64,000 bases of DNA, taken from the NCBI RefSeq assembly GCF_041378895.1, contig NZ_CP144212.1, forward strand, positions 3,333,501 through 3,397,500, in the 5' to 3' direction. This DNA comes from Dechloromonas sp. ZY10. Its GTDB lineage: Bacteria; Pseudomonadota; Gammaproteobacteria; Burkholderiales; Rhodocyclaceae. This document shows positions 28,639 through 37,735 of this stretch, one piece after another. The position numbers and the translations under genes are program-made. How positions within the stretch are numbered: the stretch's first letter is position 1; each line of letters starts with the position of its first letter. The notes under the pieces are model-generated. The model did not search any database and had not been told where the DNA came from. It saw nothing but the letters and a program-made list of their open reading frames with translations.

Positions 28639-29586
28639 TCAATCGAGTTGTGCGGCAGCGGCTGCAGGCTGCCGCAAGGCCTGCAGCAAGTTGCCGAAGT
28701 ACGCCGGGTCCTTGCGCAGGACATCTTCACCCGCACGCGGCCGGTAACTGGCATCGAGGCGCAACAACCAGAAGCGCAGGGCGGCGGCCCGCCGTACCGC
28801 CGGCCAGGCCATTCGCTCGACGGCGGTAAACGGCCGTTCGGCGGCATAGGCTGCCAGCAGTGCCTGCATGCGCTCCGAATCCGGACACCAGTCATTGACC
28901 ACGATGGCCAGATCGTAGAGCCAGGCATCGACGCCGGCAAAATAGAAATCGAGCAGGCCACCGACCTGCCCCGCGGCATCCCACAACACGTTGTCGCGGA
29001 ACAGGTCGCCGTGGATCACTCCGGCCGGCAAGCCATGACCGACTTCCACGGTCCACGCCTGTTGTTGCTGAAAAGCCAACTCGTCGGCCAGCAAGCCGCG
29101 TTCGGCAGCCGGCAGCAAGGGCAGCAACTCCTCACCCACCTGCTGTCGCCAGGCGACGCCGCAAGGATTGGCGGGAAAGTCGCGGAGATCGGCTGCCGCC
29201 AGATGCAGGCGGGCCAACACCCCGCCGATCCGGCGACAGGCGACCAGATCCGGAGTATCGAGCGCACGGCCGGGCAGACAATTGAACAGCGCCGCCGGCT
29301 TGCCTGCCAACTGGCGCACCAGTTCTCCTGCCGGGTCGGGGCAGGGACGCGGGCAGGGAATGCCGCGCCCGGCCAACTGCTGCATCAGGCGCAGGTAAGT
29401 TGCCACATCACCTGCGGGCAAGTGCTCGAACAGGGTCAATACCCAGCGCCCGCTGCTGGTATCGACGAAATAATTCGAGTTCTGCATCCCGGCGGAAATC
29501 CCGGCATGCGCCCGATAGGCGCCGACCTGCAAAGGCTGCAGCCAGTCGGCCAGTTCGACACTGCCGACGGAGGTATAGACCGACAA
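28639..29586 (-). CDS. thrB: Homoserine kinase (aminoglycoside phosphotransferase-type ThrB)
   Basis: A 315-residue protein of the choline/aminoglycoside kinase fold. Catalytic loop VIHGDLFRDNVLWD and the metal-binding LDFYFAG are intact. It phosphorylates homoserine for threonine synthesis; this form is standard in betaproteobacteria and unrelated to GHMP-type ThrB. The start is TTG, three bases after the DUF2782 stop; the encoded MSVYTSV matches the usual N-terminus, so TTG is probably real. Confidence 0.92.
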   Translation of the reverse strand: MSVYTSVGSVELADWLQPLQVGAYRAHAGISAGMQNSNYFVDTSSGRWVLTLFEHLPAGDVATYLRLMQQLAGRGIPCPRPCPDPAGELVRQLAGKPAALFNCLPGRALDTPDLVACRRIGGVLARLHLAAADLRDFPANPCGVAWRQQVGEELLPLLPAAERGLLADELAFQQQQAWTVEVGHGLPAGVIHGDLFRDNVLWDAAGQVGGLLDFYFAGVDAWLYDLAIVVNDWCPDSERMQALLAAYAAERPFTAVERMAWPAVRRAAALRFWLLRLDASYRPRAGEDVLRKDPAYFGNLLQALRQPAAAAAQLD

Positions 29587-29589
29587 GGC

Positions 29590-29919
29590 TTACCAGCTAT
29601 GAATGATCCACATCGGCGGCTTGACCGCCGGCGTCGGGATATGCGACTCAATGAATTTACCGTCGCCGTGCTGGTCGATCAGGTAATAAGCCGGACCGGC
29701 AGCCGGGGTGACCTTGATCATGTACAGCTTGCCCTTGATGCGAAACTCCTCGCGGGTTTCGCGCTCGCTCTTGACGATGGTTACCTGCGGTTCCAGCGCC
29801 GCGTCGAAAGCCTCCATTTCGGGAGGCGGCGGCGGCACCACCGGCAAGGGCTGCAAACCGGCCGGCTGGGCCCAGACCGGGGCGGAAGCAAGAAGCAACA
29901 GGGGAAGCAGTCGGCGCAT
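29590..29919 (-). CDS. DUF2782 periplasmic protein
   Basis: A 109-residue protein with a signal peptide (MRRLLPLLLLASAPVWAQ), a proline-rich linker and a small conserved domain (EEFRIKGKLYMIKVTP, YYLIDQHGDGKF, ending WIIHSW). It commonly sits beside thrB and polA in betaproteobacteria. Function unknown. It is the promoter-proximal gene of the run down to maf. Confidence 0.85.
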   Translation of the reverse strand: MRRLLPLLLLASAPVWAQPAGLQPLPVVPPPPPEMEAFDAALEPQVTIVKSERETREEFRIKGKLYMIKVTPAAGPAYYLIDQHGDGKFIESHIPTPAVKPPMWIIHSW

Positions 29920-30038
29920 GGTGGCTCAGCGTATCATCTAGGCGTTGTGGTGACGGGAAAAACTCCGCCAGTGAAGGCGGCAACGCCGGGGAGGGACGAC
30001 ATCTGTGCGCGCCACACCCGGCATCTGCCCACATTTTA

Positions 30039-30767
30039 TTACAGGTTCAGCATCATCTCCCGTTCGTTCGGCAAGGGACCAAACGGCCGGGCTTCGTAAT
30101 GCTTGAAGATCGCTTCGACCACCTGCTCGGGTTGGTCGATCAGCTGGATCAGGTTCATGTCGTCGGGATCGATCATTTTTTCTTCGACCAGGCGCTCGCG
30201 AAACCAGTCGAGCATGCCTTTCCAGAACTCGGAACAGACCAGAATCAGCGGAATCTTGCGCGCCTTGCCGGTCTGGATCAGGGTCAGCGCTTCCATCAGT
30301 TCGTCGAGCGTGCCGAAGCCGCCAGGCATCACGACATAGGCGCTGGCGAAGCGGACGAACATGTACTTGCGGGCGAAGAAGTGGCGGAAGGTCTGCGAGA
30401 TGTTCTGGTAGGGATTGGTGCTTTGCTCGTGCGGCAACTGGATATTCAGCCCGACTGACGGCGACTTGCCCTCGAAAGCGCCCTTGTTGGCCGCTTCCAT
30501 GATCCCCGGTCCACCACCGGAGATCACCGAGAAACCGGAATCCGACAACAGGCGAGCGGTCTTCTCGGTCAGTTCGTAGTACGGCATGCCGGGCTTGACC
30601 CGGGCGCTGCCGAAGATGGTGACCGCCGGCTTGATTGCCGACAGGCGTTCGGTGGCCTCGACGAACTCTGACATAATGCCGAAAATCCGCCAGGATTCAC
30701 GGGCCGTGGTGTTTTTCATCAGGGCGTCGGTCTCCACGTGCATGATCAGCTTGTCGTTTTCGGTCAT
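30039..30767 (-). CDS. LOG-family protein (TIGR00730 Rossmann fold)
   Basis: A 242-residue protein with the LOG signatures GGGPGIMEAANKGAFEG and PGGFGTLDELMEAL. Characterised members cleave nucleoside 5'-monophosphates to free base and ribose phosphate; many were once wrongly called lysine decarboxylases. ATG 30767 has a GAGAGG site about ten bases upstream, which lies inside the polA coding region. Start codons of this gene and polA are five bases apart in opposite directions. Confidence 0.9.
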   Translation of the reverse strand: MTENDKLIMHVETDALMKNTTARESWRIFGIMSEFVEATERLSAIKPAVTIFGSARVKPGMPYYELTEKTARLLSDSGFSVISGGGPGIMEAANKGAFEGKSPSVGLNIQLPHEQSTNPYQNISQTFRHFFARKYMFVRFASAYVVMPGGFGTLDELMEALTLIQTGKARKIPLILVCSEFWKGMLDWFRERLVEEKMIDPDDMNLIQLIDQPEQVVEAIFKHYEARPFGPLPNEREMMLNL

Positions 30768-30772
30768 TTTCT

Positions 30773-33538
30773 ATGCCTCTCTTGTTGTTGGTGGACGGTT
30801 CGTCCTATCTCTATCGGGCCTTCCACGCCCTGCCCGACCTGCGCAATCCGGCCGGGGAGCCCACCGGGGCCCTGTATGGCGTGCTGAACATGCTACGCCG
30901 GCTGGATGGCGACTACAAGGCGGACTACAAGGCGGTGGTTTTCGACGCCAAGGGCAAGACTTTCCGCGACGATTGGTACCCGCAATACAAGGCGCACCGG
31001 CCACCAATGCCGGATGATCTGCGCGCCCAGATCGAGCCGATCCACGCCGCCATCCGCGCCTGCGGCTGGCCGGTGCTCAATGTCGACGGCGTCGAGGCCG
31101 ACGACGTGATCGGCACGCTGGCAACGCAAGCTGCCGCCGCCGGCATCGACAGCGTGATCTCGACCGGCGACAAGGACCTGACCCAGCTGGTCGGGCCGCA
31201 CGTCCGCTGGGTCAATACGATGACCGACGAAGTACTCGATGCCGCCGGCGTCGAGGCCAAGTTCGGCGTACCGCCGGAAAAAATCGTCGATTACCTGGCG
31301 TTAGTCGGCGACACCGTCGACGGCGTTCCCGGCGTCAGCAAGTGCGGTCCGAAAACCGCGCTCAAATGGCTGGCCCAATACGGCTCGCTCGACGGCGTTG
31401 TCGCCAATGCTGAAAAAATCACCGGTGTCGTCGGGCAGAACCTGCGCGACCACCTCGACTTCCTGCCGCTTGGCAAGAAGCTGGTCACCGTCGTCTGCGA
31501 TCTGCCGGATTTGCCGGCCCCTGCCGCGTTGACCGTGAGCGCGCCGGACCTGCCGACGCTGCGCGAGCTGTATAGCCGCTACAACTTCCGCACCTGGCTG
31601 CGCGAGGTGACGGCGGCGCTGGAAGGCGGCGACGGCCAGGCGCCAGTCGCTTCCGCCGCCGCAACGAGCGGCGAACTCGCAGTGGCCGACGGCGACAGCG
31701 TGCCAGCCGTCGCCGCACCGCCGGTCAATTACGAGACCGTGCTCGACTGGCCGAGCTTCGAAACCTGGCTGGCGCGCATCGAAGCCGCCGAGCTGACCGC
31801 GCTCGACAGCGAGACCGACGGCCTCGACCCGTTCGCCGCCCGCATCGTCGGCCTCTCGTTCGCGGTCGAGCCCGGCCACGCCTGCTATCTCCCGCTCGCC
31901 CACACGGCGCCCGGCACGCCCGAGCAATTGCCACGCGAGGCGGTGCTGGCCCGGCTAAAACCGTGGCTGGAAGCGGTCGACCGTAAAAAACTGCTGCAGA
32001 ACGCCAAGTTCGACCAGCACATCTTCGCCAACCACGGCATCGCGCTGGCCGGAATTGCCGACGACACGCTGCTGCAAAGCTACGTCCTCGACTCCGGCAA
32101 ATGGGCCGGCGGCGGCCACGACCTCGGCCAGCTATGCAAGCGCCACCTCGGCCTCGATACCATCGCCTTCGAAGACCTGTGCGGCAAGGGTGCCAAGCAG
32201 ATCAGTTTCGACCAGGTCGAGCTCGAACGCGCCGCCACCTACGCCGCCGAAGACGCCGACATGACCCTGCGCATCCACCAGCGGCTGCGCCCGGCGATTG
32301 CCGAGGCGGAAGGACTGGAGCGCATCTACCGCGAGATCGAACTGCCGGCACGGCAGGTGATCTGGCAGATGGAACGCAACGGCGTGCTGATCGACGGCGA
32401 GCTGCTCGCCCGCCAGAGCCACGAAATCGGCCAGAAGCTGCTGGCGCTGGAAACCCAGGCCTACGAACTGGCCGGCCAGCCGTTCAACCTGGCCTCGCCC
32501 AAGCAGTTGGGCGAAATCCTGTTTACCAAGCTCGGCCTGCCGGTCAAGAAAAAGACCGCCTCTGGCGCCCCATCGACCGACGAGGAAGTGCTTTCCGAAC
32601 TCGCGCTCGACTACCCGCTGCCCAAGCTGCTGCTCGAACAGCGCAGCCTGGCCAAGCTCAAGGGCACCTACACCGACAAGCTGCCGAAAATGATCAACCC
32701 GCAGACCGGGAGGGTGCATACGCACTACGCGCAAGCCTCGGTGGTCACTGGCCGGCTGTCGTCGAGCGAACCGAACCTGCAGAACATCCCGGTACGCACC
32801 GAGGAAGGCCGCCGCATCCGCACCGCCTTCATCGCCCCGGCCGGCAGCAGCATCGTCTCCGCCGACTATTCGCAGATCGAACTGCGGATCATGGCTCACC
32901 TCTCCGGCGACCCGCGCCTGTGCGAGGCCTTCGCCCACGGCGAGGACGTGCACCGCGCCACTGCCGCCGAGATTTTCGGCGTCACCCCGCTCGAAGTCGG
33001 GCCGGACCAGCGCCGCGTTGCCAAGAGCATCAACTTCGGCCTGATCTACGGCATGAGCGCTTTCGGCCTGGCTCGCCAGCTCGGGCTGGAGCGCAGCGCG
33101 GCGCAGACCTACATCGACCGCTATTTCGCCCGCTACCCCGGCGTTGCCCGCTACATGGAAGAAGCCCGGCAGATGGCGCGCGAGCAGGGCTATGTCGAGA
33201 CCGTCTTCGGCCGCCGCCTGCACTTCCCCGAGATCAAGTCGAGCCAGGCGATGCGCCGCCAGGGCGCCGAGCGCGCCGCGATCAACGCGCCGATGCAAGG
33301 CACCGCCGCCGACCTGATCAAGCTGGCGATGGTCGCGGTCCAGGACTGGCTGCAGCGCGAACAGCTGCAGACCCGATTGATCCTGCAGGTGCACGACGAA
33401 CTGGTGCTGGAAGTGCCTGACGGCGAACTGCAGGCGGTACGCCACCAGATCCCGCAGCTGATGAGCCGGGTGGCGGCGCTGCGGGTGCCGCTGGTCGCCG
33501 AAATCGGCGTCGGCCCGAATTGGGAGGCGGCGCATTGA
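30773..33538 (+). CDS. polA: DNA polymerase I
   Basis: A full-length 921-residue polymerase I: 5'-3' exonuclease at about 1-290, 3'-5' exonuclease domain with an intact DxE motif (LDSETDGLDP), and polymerase domain with DYSQIELRIMAHLSGD and QVHDELVLEVP. It fills gaps in repair and removes RNA primers. The start has little Shine-Dalgarno character and lies within the leader of the divergent LOG gene. A GTCGACCGT copy at 31976-31984 encodes the EAVDRKK turn. Confidence 0.97.
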   Translation: MPLLLLVDGSSYLYRAFHALPDLRNPAGEPTGALYGVLNMLRRLDGDYKADYKAVVFDAKGKTFRDDWYPQYKAHRPPMPDDLRAQIEPIHAAIRACGWPVLNVDGVEADDVIGTLATQAAAAGIDSVISTGDKDLTQLVGPHVRWVNTMTDEVLDAAGVEAKFGVPPEKIVDYLALVGDTVDGVPGVSKCGPKTALKWLAQYGSLDGVVANAEKITGVVGQNLRDHLDFLPLGKKLVTVVCDLPDLPAPAALTVSAPDLPTLRELYSRYNFRTWLREVTAALEGGDGQAPVASAAATSGELAVADGDSVPAVAAPPVNYETVLDWPSFETWLARIEAAELTALDSETDGLDPFAARIVGLSFAVEPGHACYLPLAHTAPGTPEQLPREAVLARLKPWLEAVDRKKLLQNAKFDQHIFANHGIALAGIADDTLLQSYVLDSGKWAGGGHDLGQLCKRHLGLDTIAFEDLCGKGAKQISFDQVELERAATYAAEDADMTLRIHQRLRPAIAEAEGLERIYREIELPARQVIWQMERNGVLIDGELLARQSHEIGQKLLALETQAYELAGQPFNLASPKQLGEILFTKLGLPVKKKTASGAPSTDEEVLSELALDYPLPKLLLEQRSLAKLKGTYTDKLPKMINPQTGRVHTHYAQASVVTGRLSSSEPNLQNIPVRTEEGRRIRTAFIAPAGSSIVSADYSQIELRIMAHLSGDPRLCEAFAHGEDVHRATAAEIFGVTPLEVGPDQRRVAKSINFGLIYGMSAFGLARQLGLERSAAQTYIDRYFARYPGVARYMEEARQMAREQGYVETVFGRRLHFPEIKSSQAMRRQGAERAAINAPMQGTAADLIKLAMVAVQDWLQREQLQTRLILQVHDELVLEVPDGELQAVRHQIPQLMSRVAALRVPLVAEIGVGPNWEAAH

Positions 33539-33573
33539 GGCCACGTACCGGCCAGCCGGCAGTCGTGCCGATG

Positions 33574-33629
33574 GCTACGGTCAACCGCCCACGGCGGCAT
33601 TTTTTCCTTTTTCCGGCGTTGACCGTGGC
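33574..33629. repeat. Split inverted repeat of the GTTGACCGT family, possible terminator after polA
   Basis: GCTACGGTCAACCGCC (33574-33589) is nearly the inverse of GGCGTTGACCGTGGC (33615-33629). The loop contains a T-rich run (TTTTTTCCTTTTT) and a short CCGCC/GGCGG hairpin right before it. The hairpin plus T-run could terminate polA; the outer arms belong to the dispersed palindrome family. Confidence 0.5.
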
Positions 33630-33668
33630 AAATGCCCGGCCCGCCCCTGACCTGCCAGTTCACTGCTT

Positions 33669-34796
33669 ATGGCCCGGATCCTGATCACCAATTTTCATCC
33701 CGTCGGCGGCGGCGGACACGTCCCCTACGTGCAGGCGCTGACCCGGCTCAATGCGGCATCGCCGCACACCATCGGGGTTGCCGTGCCGCAAGGGTCACGG
33801 CTCTACGCCTATCTCGCCGAACAGGGGTATCCGCACCTCTACGCCTGCGACTTTCCGGCCAAGATCCAGCGCGAACTGCCGGCCATCATTCGCAACGTCC
33901 GCCGCTTCAAGGCCATCGTCGCCGACTTCAAGCCCGACCTGGTGCACGCCAACGGCAGCCCGGACCTGTCGATTGCCGCCTGGTCCGATCCCTTCGCCCG
34001 CCATTTCCGGCTGGTCCGCACCCACCACGCGATCAAGAAGATTCCACACAGCGCCTACCATCGCTGGCTGTACCAGCGGCGCGTCGGCGGCAACATCTTC
34101 GTCAGCCGCTCGGCGATGGAAATGTCCTGTGCCCAGGGACTGATGCCGGCCCGCTGCGAAGTCATCGAAAACGGCGTTGATCTCGACCACTACCAGCCTC
34201 GCCAACGCGACCGCGAACTCGCCGCCGGCCTCGGCCTGGCCGACGACATGCTCTGTTTCGGCTCCTGCGCCGGGCTCGGCAGCTACAAGCGGGTCGACAG
34301 CATCATCGAGGCCGCCCGCCAGCTGCAAGACGAGCGCCCTTTCCGCATCGTCGCCCTCGGCGATGCCGGCAGCGGCGCCAAGCTGCAGCAACTGGCCGCC
34401 GCGCGCGGTGTCGGCCAGTTCGTCTATGGCGGCTTCCAGCAGGATGTGCGCCCCTTGGTCGCCTGCTTCGACGTCGGCTTCATCCTCAGCGACGCGATCG
34501 AGACGATTTCCTTCGCCGCGCGTGAAATGATGGCGATGGGCAAGCCCTTGCTGTCGAGCAGCTTTTCCGGTCTCAAGGAAAACCTGATCGACGGCGAAAA
34601 CGGCCTGCTGGTGCCACCCGGCGACATCGACCGGATCGCCGCCGCGATGCGGCGCTTCCTGCGCATGGATGCCGGCGAACTGGCTGCTTTTTCAGCTGCG
34701 GCCCGCCATCACGCTGAGCAGAACTTCGCCATCAGCCGGCAACTCGACCGCCACCAGGCGGTGTACGAAGCCGTCCTGGCTGCCCCCGCTCCCTGA
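33669..34796 (+). CDS. Glycosyltransferase family 4 protein
   Basis: A 375-residue GT-B fold enzyme. The N-terminus MARILITNFHPVGGGGHVPYVQAL and the C-terminal ENGVDLDHYQP and GLKENLIDGENGLLVPPGD are typical of retaining GT4 enzymes (WaaG/RfaB-like). It probably adds a sugar to lipopolysaccharide or another surface glycan. It is followed 14 bp later by a membrane glycosyltransferase. The donor and acceptor cannot be read from sequence. Confidence 0.87.
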   Translation: MARILITNFHPVGGGGHVPYVQALTRLNAASPHTIGVAVPQGSRLYAYLAEQGYPHLYACDFPAKIQRELPAIIRNVRRFKAIVADFKPDLVHANGSPDLSIAAWSDPFARHFRLVRTHHAIKKIPHSAYHRWLYQRRVGGNIFVSRSAMEMSCAQGLMPARCEVIENGVDLDHYQPRQRDRELAAGLGLADDMLCFGSCAGLGSYKRVDSIIEAARQLQDERPFRIVALGDAGSGAKLQQLAAARGVGQFVYGGFQQDVRPLVACFDVGFILSDAIETISFAAREMMAMGKPLLSSSFSGLKENLIDGENGLLVPPGDIDRIAAAMRRFLRMDAGELAAFSAAARHHAEQNFAISRQLDRHQAVYEAVLAAPAP

Positions 34797-34810
34797 ATAT
34801 CCGACTGCGC

Positions 34811-36409
34811 ATGCGCCTCCTCACTTCCCTGCCCCTGCTCTTCGTCCTCGCCGTTCTGCTCCTCGCTCTCGGCATCTGGGAGCCAACCGGGCTGACCGGC
34901 AAGGACGAGTTCTACCTCGGCCTGCGCACGCCGCTGGAGATGCTGCGCGACGACCATTGGCTGGTCCCTTTCCTCGACGGCGTCCCCCGGATCAAGAAGC
35001 CGCCGCTGCTCTACTGGCTGGGCCGCGCCAGTTACGAACTGTTCGGTGCCTCGCTGGTCAGCGCGCGGATGATCACGGTCCTTTTCGGCGCCCTGCTGGT
35101 CGTTGCCACCGCCGCGATTGGCCGGCGCCTGAGCGGCGAGCGGACGACCGGCACGGTCGCCGCGCTGATCCTGCTCGGCATGCTCGGGCTGGCCACCGAG
35201 TCGCGCCGCTTCATGCTCGACATCCCGGTCGCCGCGCTGTCGGCCAGCGCCTTCTGGCTGCTGCTGATCTGGAGCGAGCGGCCGCGCTGGCCGTGGCTGA
35301 GCGGCGCCAGCCTGCTACTGGCAGCGGCTTTCCTGATCAAGGGGCCGATTGCCGTGATCGTCTGCGGCAGCGGCCTGCTCGCCCTGCTGCTCGGCCACCC
35401 GGAAGCCCGTCGCCAGCTGTTCGGCCACTGGCCCAGCCTGCTCGCGCACGGCCTGCTTTTCGCCGCGCTAGCGCTGCCCTGGTTCTACCTGGTCAAGGAA
35501 TTGCACCCGGCTGCCGCCGAAGCCGCTTTTGCTGGTGAGATCGAATCGCGGCAGTTTTTCCAGCCCAACCTGAACGCAGTCTTCGGCCTGTTCAGCATCG
35601 GACTGCCCTGGGTTTTCGTCTTTGTCGGCCACCTCGGCCAGCGCTGGCGCAACGACAACGATTTGCGCCGCCTGCTGCTCACCTGGCTCCTGGCCGCAAC
35701 CCTGCCCTTTCTGCTGATCCGCGCCTTCGACCGTTACTTGGTCGGCTCGCTGGTACCGCTGGCGATCTTCCTCGCCTGCCTGCTGCCGCAGTTGCGCAGT
35801 CGCGTCGCCTTCCGCCTCGGGATGCTGTTGGCCCTGCTGCCCGGCCTGGCGCTGGGCGGTTTCGCCGCCTGGTTCGGGCTCGGCGGCTGGTACTGGCTGC
35901 TCGTCCCGGGGCTTTACCTGGCCTGGGCCTGGTGGAGCGACCGGGGGCTCGGCCATCTGCTGGCCGCCCCGATCATCTACTGGACGGCGCTGCTGGCGCT
36001 GCTCTTCCCGGCGCTGGGGATCAATGCCTTACCGGCCGAAGTACTGGCGCTCGGGCGGCAACAGCCGGTAGTCTTTTTCGAAGGCCCGCAGCCGGCGATG
36101 CTGGCCATCCTCAGCGGCCAGCCGCACCGCCAGTACCGCGACCTAGAGGCACACGCCGCCGAACTGGCGCAAGCCGGCACCCCGGTCTTCGCCGAGAGCG
36201 GCGATGTCGCGCTGCTGCAGGAGAAACTGGCGGCCGCCGGTTATCGTGCCGCACCGCTCGGCAGCTATCTGACCCTGGCCAGCCACGGCTCGGGCCTGCG
36301 CTTTGCCCGCAACGGTGCCGGCGCCGCCGAGTGGCAGGCGGCTTTCACCAACCGCAGCCTGGAACCGCTGCAAACACGAATCGAGTGGTTCAGGATCGAG
36401 GCCCACTGA
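34811..36409 (+). CDS. ArnT/PMT-like membrane glycosyltransferase
   Basis: A 532-residue GT-C type protein with about a dozen membrane helices. The first periplasmic loop GKDEFYLGLRTPLEML contains the acidic pair expected at the catalytic site, followed by VPRIKKPPLLYWL, typical of ArnT-like enzymes. They move sugars from undecaprenyl phosphate onto lipid A or other acceptors in the periplasm. The donor is unknown. A perfect 44-bp palindromic terminator follows 12 bp after the stop. Confidence 0.85.
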   Translation: MRLLTSLPLLFVLAVLLLALGIWEPTGLTGKDEFYLGLRTPLEMLRDDHWLVPFLDGVPRIKKPPLLYWLGRASYELFGASLVSARMITVLFGALLVVATAAIGRRLSGERTTGTVAALILLGMLGLATESRRFMLDIPVAALSASAFWLLLIWSERPRWPWLSGASLLLAAAFLIKGPIAVIVCGSGLLALLLGHPEARRQLFGHWPSLLAHGLLFAALALPWFYLVKELHPAAAEAAFAGEIESRQFFQPNLNAVFGLFSIGLPWVFVFVGHLGQRWRNDNDLRRLLLTWLLAATLPFLLIRAFDRYLVGSLVPLAIFLACLLPQLRSRVAFRLGMLLALLPGLALGGFAAWFGLGGWYWLLVPGLYLAWAWWSDRGLGHLLAAPIIYWTALLALLFPALGINALPAEVLALGRQQPVVFFEGPQPAMLAILSGQPHRQYRDLEAHAAELAQAGTPVFAESGDVALLQEKLAAAGYRAAPLGSYLTLASHGSGLRFARNGAGAAEWQAAFTNRSLEPLQTRIEWFRIEAH

Positions 36410-36421
36410 AGCGACAGCAAC

Positions 36422-36465
36422 AAAAAAGGGGAAATTCACGGTCGACCGTGAATTTCCCCTTTTTT
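36422..36465. terminator. Perfect 44-bp palindrome, bidirectional terminator
   Basis: An uninterrupted inverted repeat centred at 36443/36444: A-run, GGGG, AAATTCACGGTC, then its exact complement GACCGTGAATTT, CCCC and a T-run. It lies between convergent genes and has T-runs for both directions. Its centre is the full CACGGTCGACCGTG core of the dispersed repeat. Confidence 0.85.
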
Positions 36466-36640
36466 TCTCCCATCCAGCCCGCCGAGGCTGCGCCTGCCGC
36501 CGCAGACGATAGCGCTGATCGCAAATTTTCAGCTGGTCGCCGGCCTTGGCCGCAACACCGCCTGCTTATGCCCAACACCGCCCGACACCGCCCGGCAGGC
36601 CTCATGGCCGGCATGGCCTTGGCATTTCGCCTGCACGCGC

Positions 36641-37645
36641 CTAACGGCCCCGGGTATGGCCAGCCAGCAGTTGCTCGCACGCCTCCAGCGCCGCCTCGAC
36701 GCTGACTTCGGCAACCTCGCGGCTGGCCGGCTGCAAGACAAGATGCGGCACGCCCCAGGGCTGCCAGCGAGCCGCGTCGGACTGCCCGAAAAAACAGACA
36801 ATCGGTTTACCCAGCGCTGCCGCCAGGTGCATCGCACCACCATCCGACTGCAGCATCAGGTCGCACAACGAGAGGCCGGCGATCAACTCCGGCAGTTCGG
36901 CGGTCGGTGCCGGCAGCAGGCGCAGTCCGGCTGCGGCGGCAACAATCTCGGCCGCCTTGCGGTCGTCACCGGGATGGCAAGGATCGTGTTCGTCGCCTGG
37001 CGACCAGAAAAGCATGAACTCGACCTCGCGCTGCGCGGCCAGGCGCCGGGCAAATTCAACAAAAGCGCCCGCCGGCCAACGTTGCGAAGGCTTGCGCGCC
37101 GAGATGTGAAGGCCGATCCGCAAGCGCTTGCCGCTACCGAAAGCCGCGACCAAACGCTGTTGCCACAGCGCCTGCAAGCTCGGCTCGGCGACAATCCGGC
37201 AGGGCGGGATCGTCGGCTGCAGACTAGCCAGCGGTGGAAAACGGCGGGCCAGCGCGAACACTTTCTCAACCTCGTGCGCTGCGTCGCACTCCTCGTTGAT
37301 CAGCACCTGACGCGCCCCGATCCAGCCGGCAAAGCGGCGCGCCGAAGCCTGCCCGCCGACCGACGGCACCAGCAGCCAGTCGATGCCGCGCCGGCGCAAG
37401 GCCACGATCGTGCGCAGACGCGCCCAGTAGGCTCCCCAGCGCGACTCGCCCGGTTCCAGATGTTTGGCCTTGCGATAGACCAGAACTTCGTCGAGGGCCG
37501 GATGGCCGGCCACCGCCGGTGCGCTGTAAGCATTGGCCAGCAGGCCGATCCAGGCCTCCGGGCAGGCGGCACGGGTGGCCTCGATCAGCGGCGTGGTGCA
37601 CACCAGATCGCCGATATTGTCGGTACGAACAAACAGGATGTTCAT
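36641..37645 (-). CDS. Glycosyltransferase family 9 (heptosyltransferase-like)
   Basis: A 334-residue GT9 protein. MNILFVRTDNIGDLVCTTPLIEA is the N-terminal signature, and LMLQSDGGAMHLAAALGKPIVCFFG is the nucleotide-sugar binding region of the heptosyltransferase family. It likely adds heptose to the lipopolysaccharide inner core. I used the internal ATG at 37645; upstream sequence in frame is unlike the family. It is convergent with the ArnT-like gene and alone on this strand. Confidence 0.87.
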   Translation of the reverse strand: MNILFVRTDNIGDLVCTTPLIEATRAACPEAWIGLLANAYSAPAVAGHPALDEVLVYRKAKHLEPGESRWGAYWARLRTIVALRRRGIDWLLVPSVGGQASARRFAGWIGARQVLINEECDAAHEVEKVFALARRFPPLASLQPTIPPCRIVAEPSLQALWQQRLVAAFGSGKRLRIGLHISARKPSQRWPAGAFVEFARRLAAQREVEFMLFWSPGDEHDPCHPGDDRKAAEIVAAAAGLRLLPAPTAELPELIAGLSLCDLMLQSDGGAMHLAAALGKPIVCFFGQSDAARWQPWGVPHLVLQPASREVAEVSVEAALEACEQLLAGHTRGR

Positions 37646-37735
37646 CGCTTTTCGATGCCGCCGGCAAAAAAAGCCGATTCTAGGCGGGATGCGGGGCGCG
37701 ATACAATGCGGCCGCACTTTTTTTCGCCACTGCCG

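Noticed and set aside
30039..30767. Lysine decarboxylase annotation
   Set aside because: The GGGPGxMEA and PGGxGTxxE motifs belong to LOG-type nucleotide hydrolases; there is no pyridoxal-phosphate lysine motif.
36656..37735. Upstream in-frame extension of the epimerase gene on the plus strand
   Set aside because: It runs through the opposite-strand GT9 gene and has low-complexity Arg/Gln-rich sequence; the Rossmann motif follows shortly after ATG 37736.
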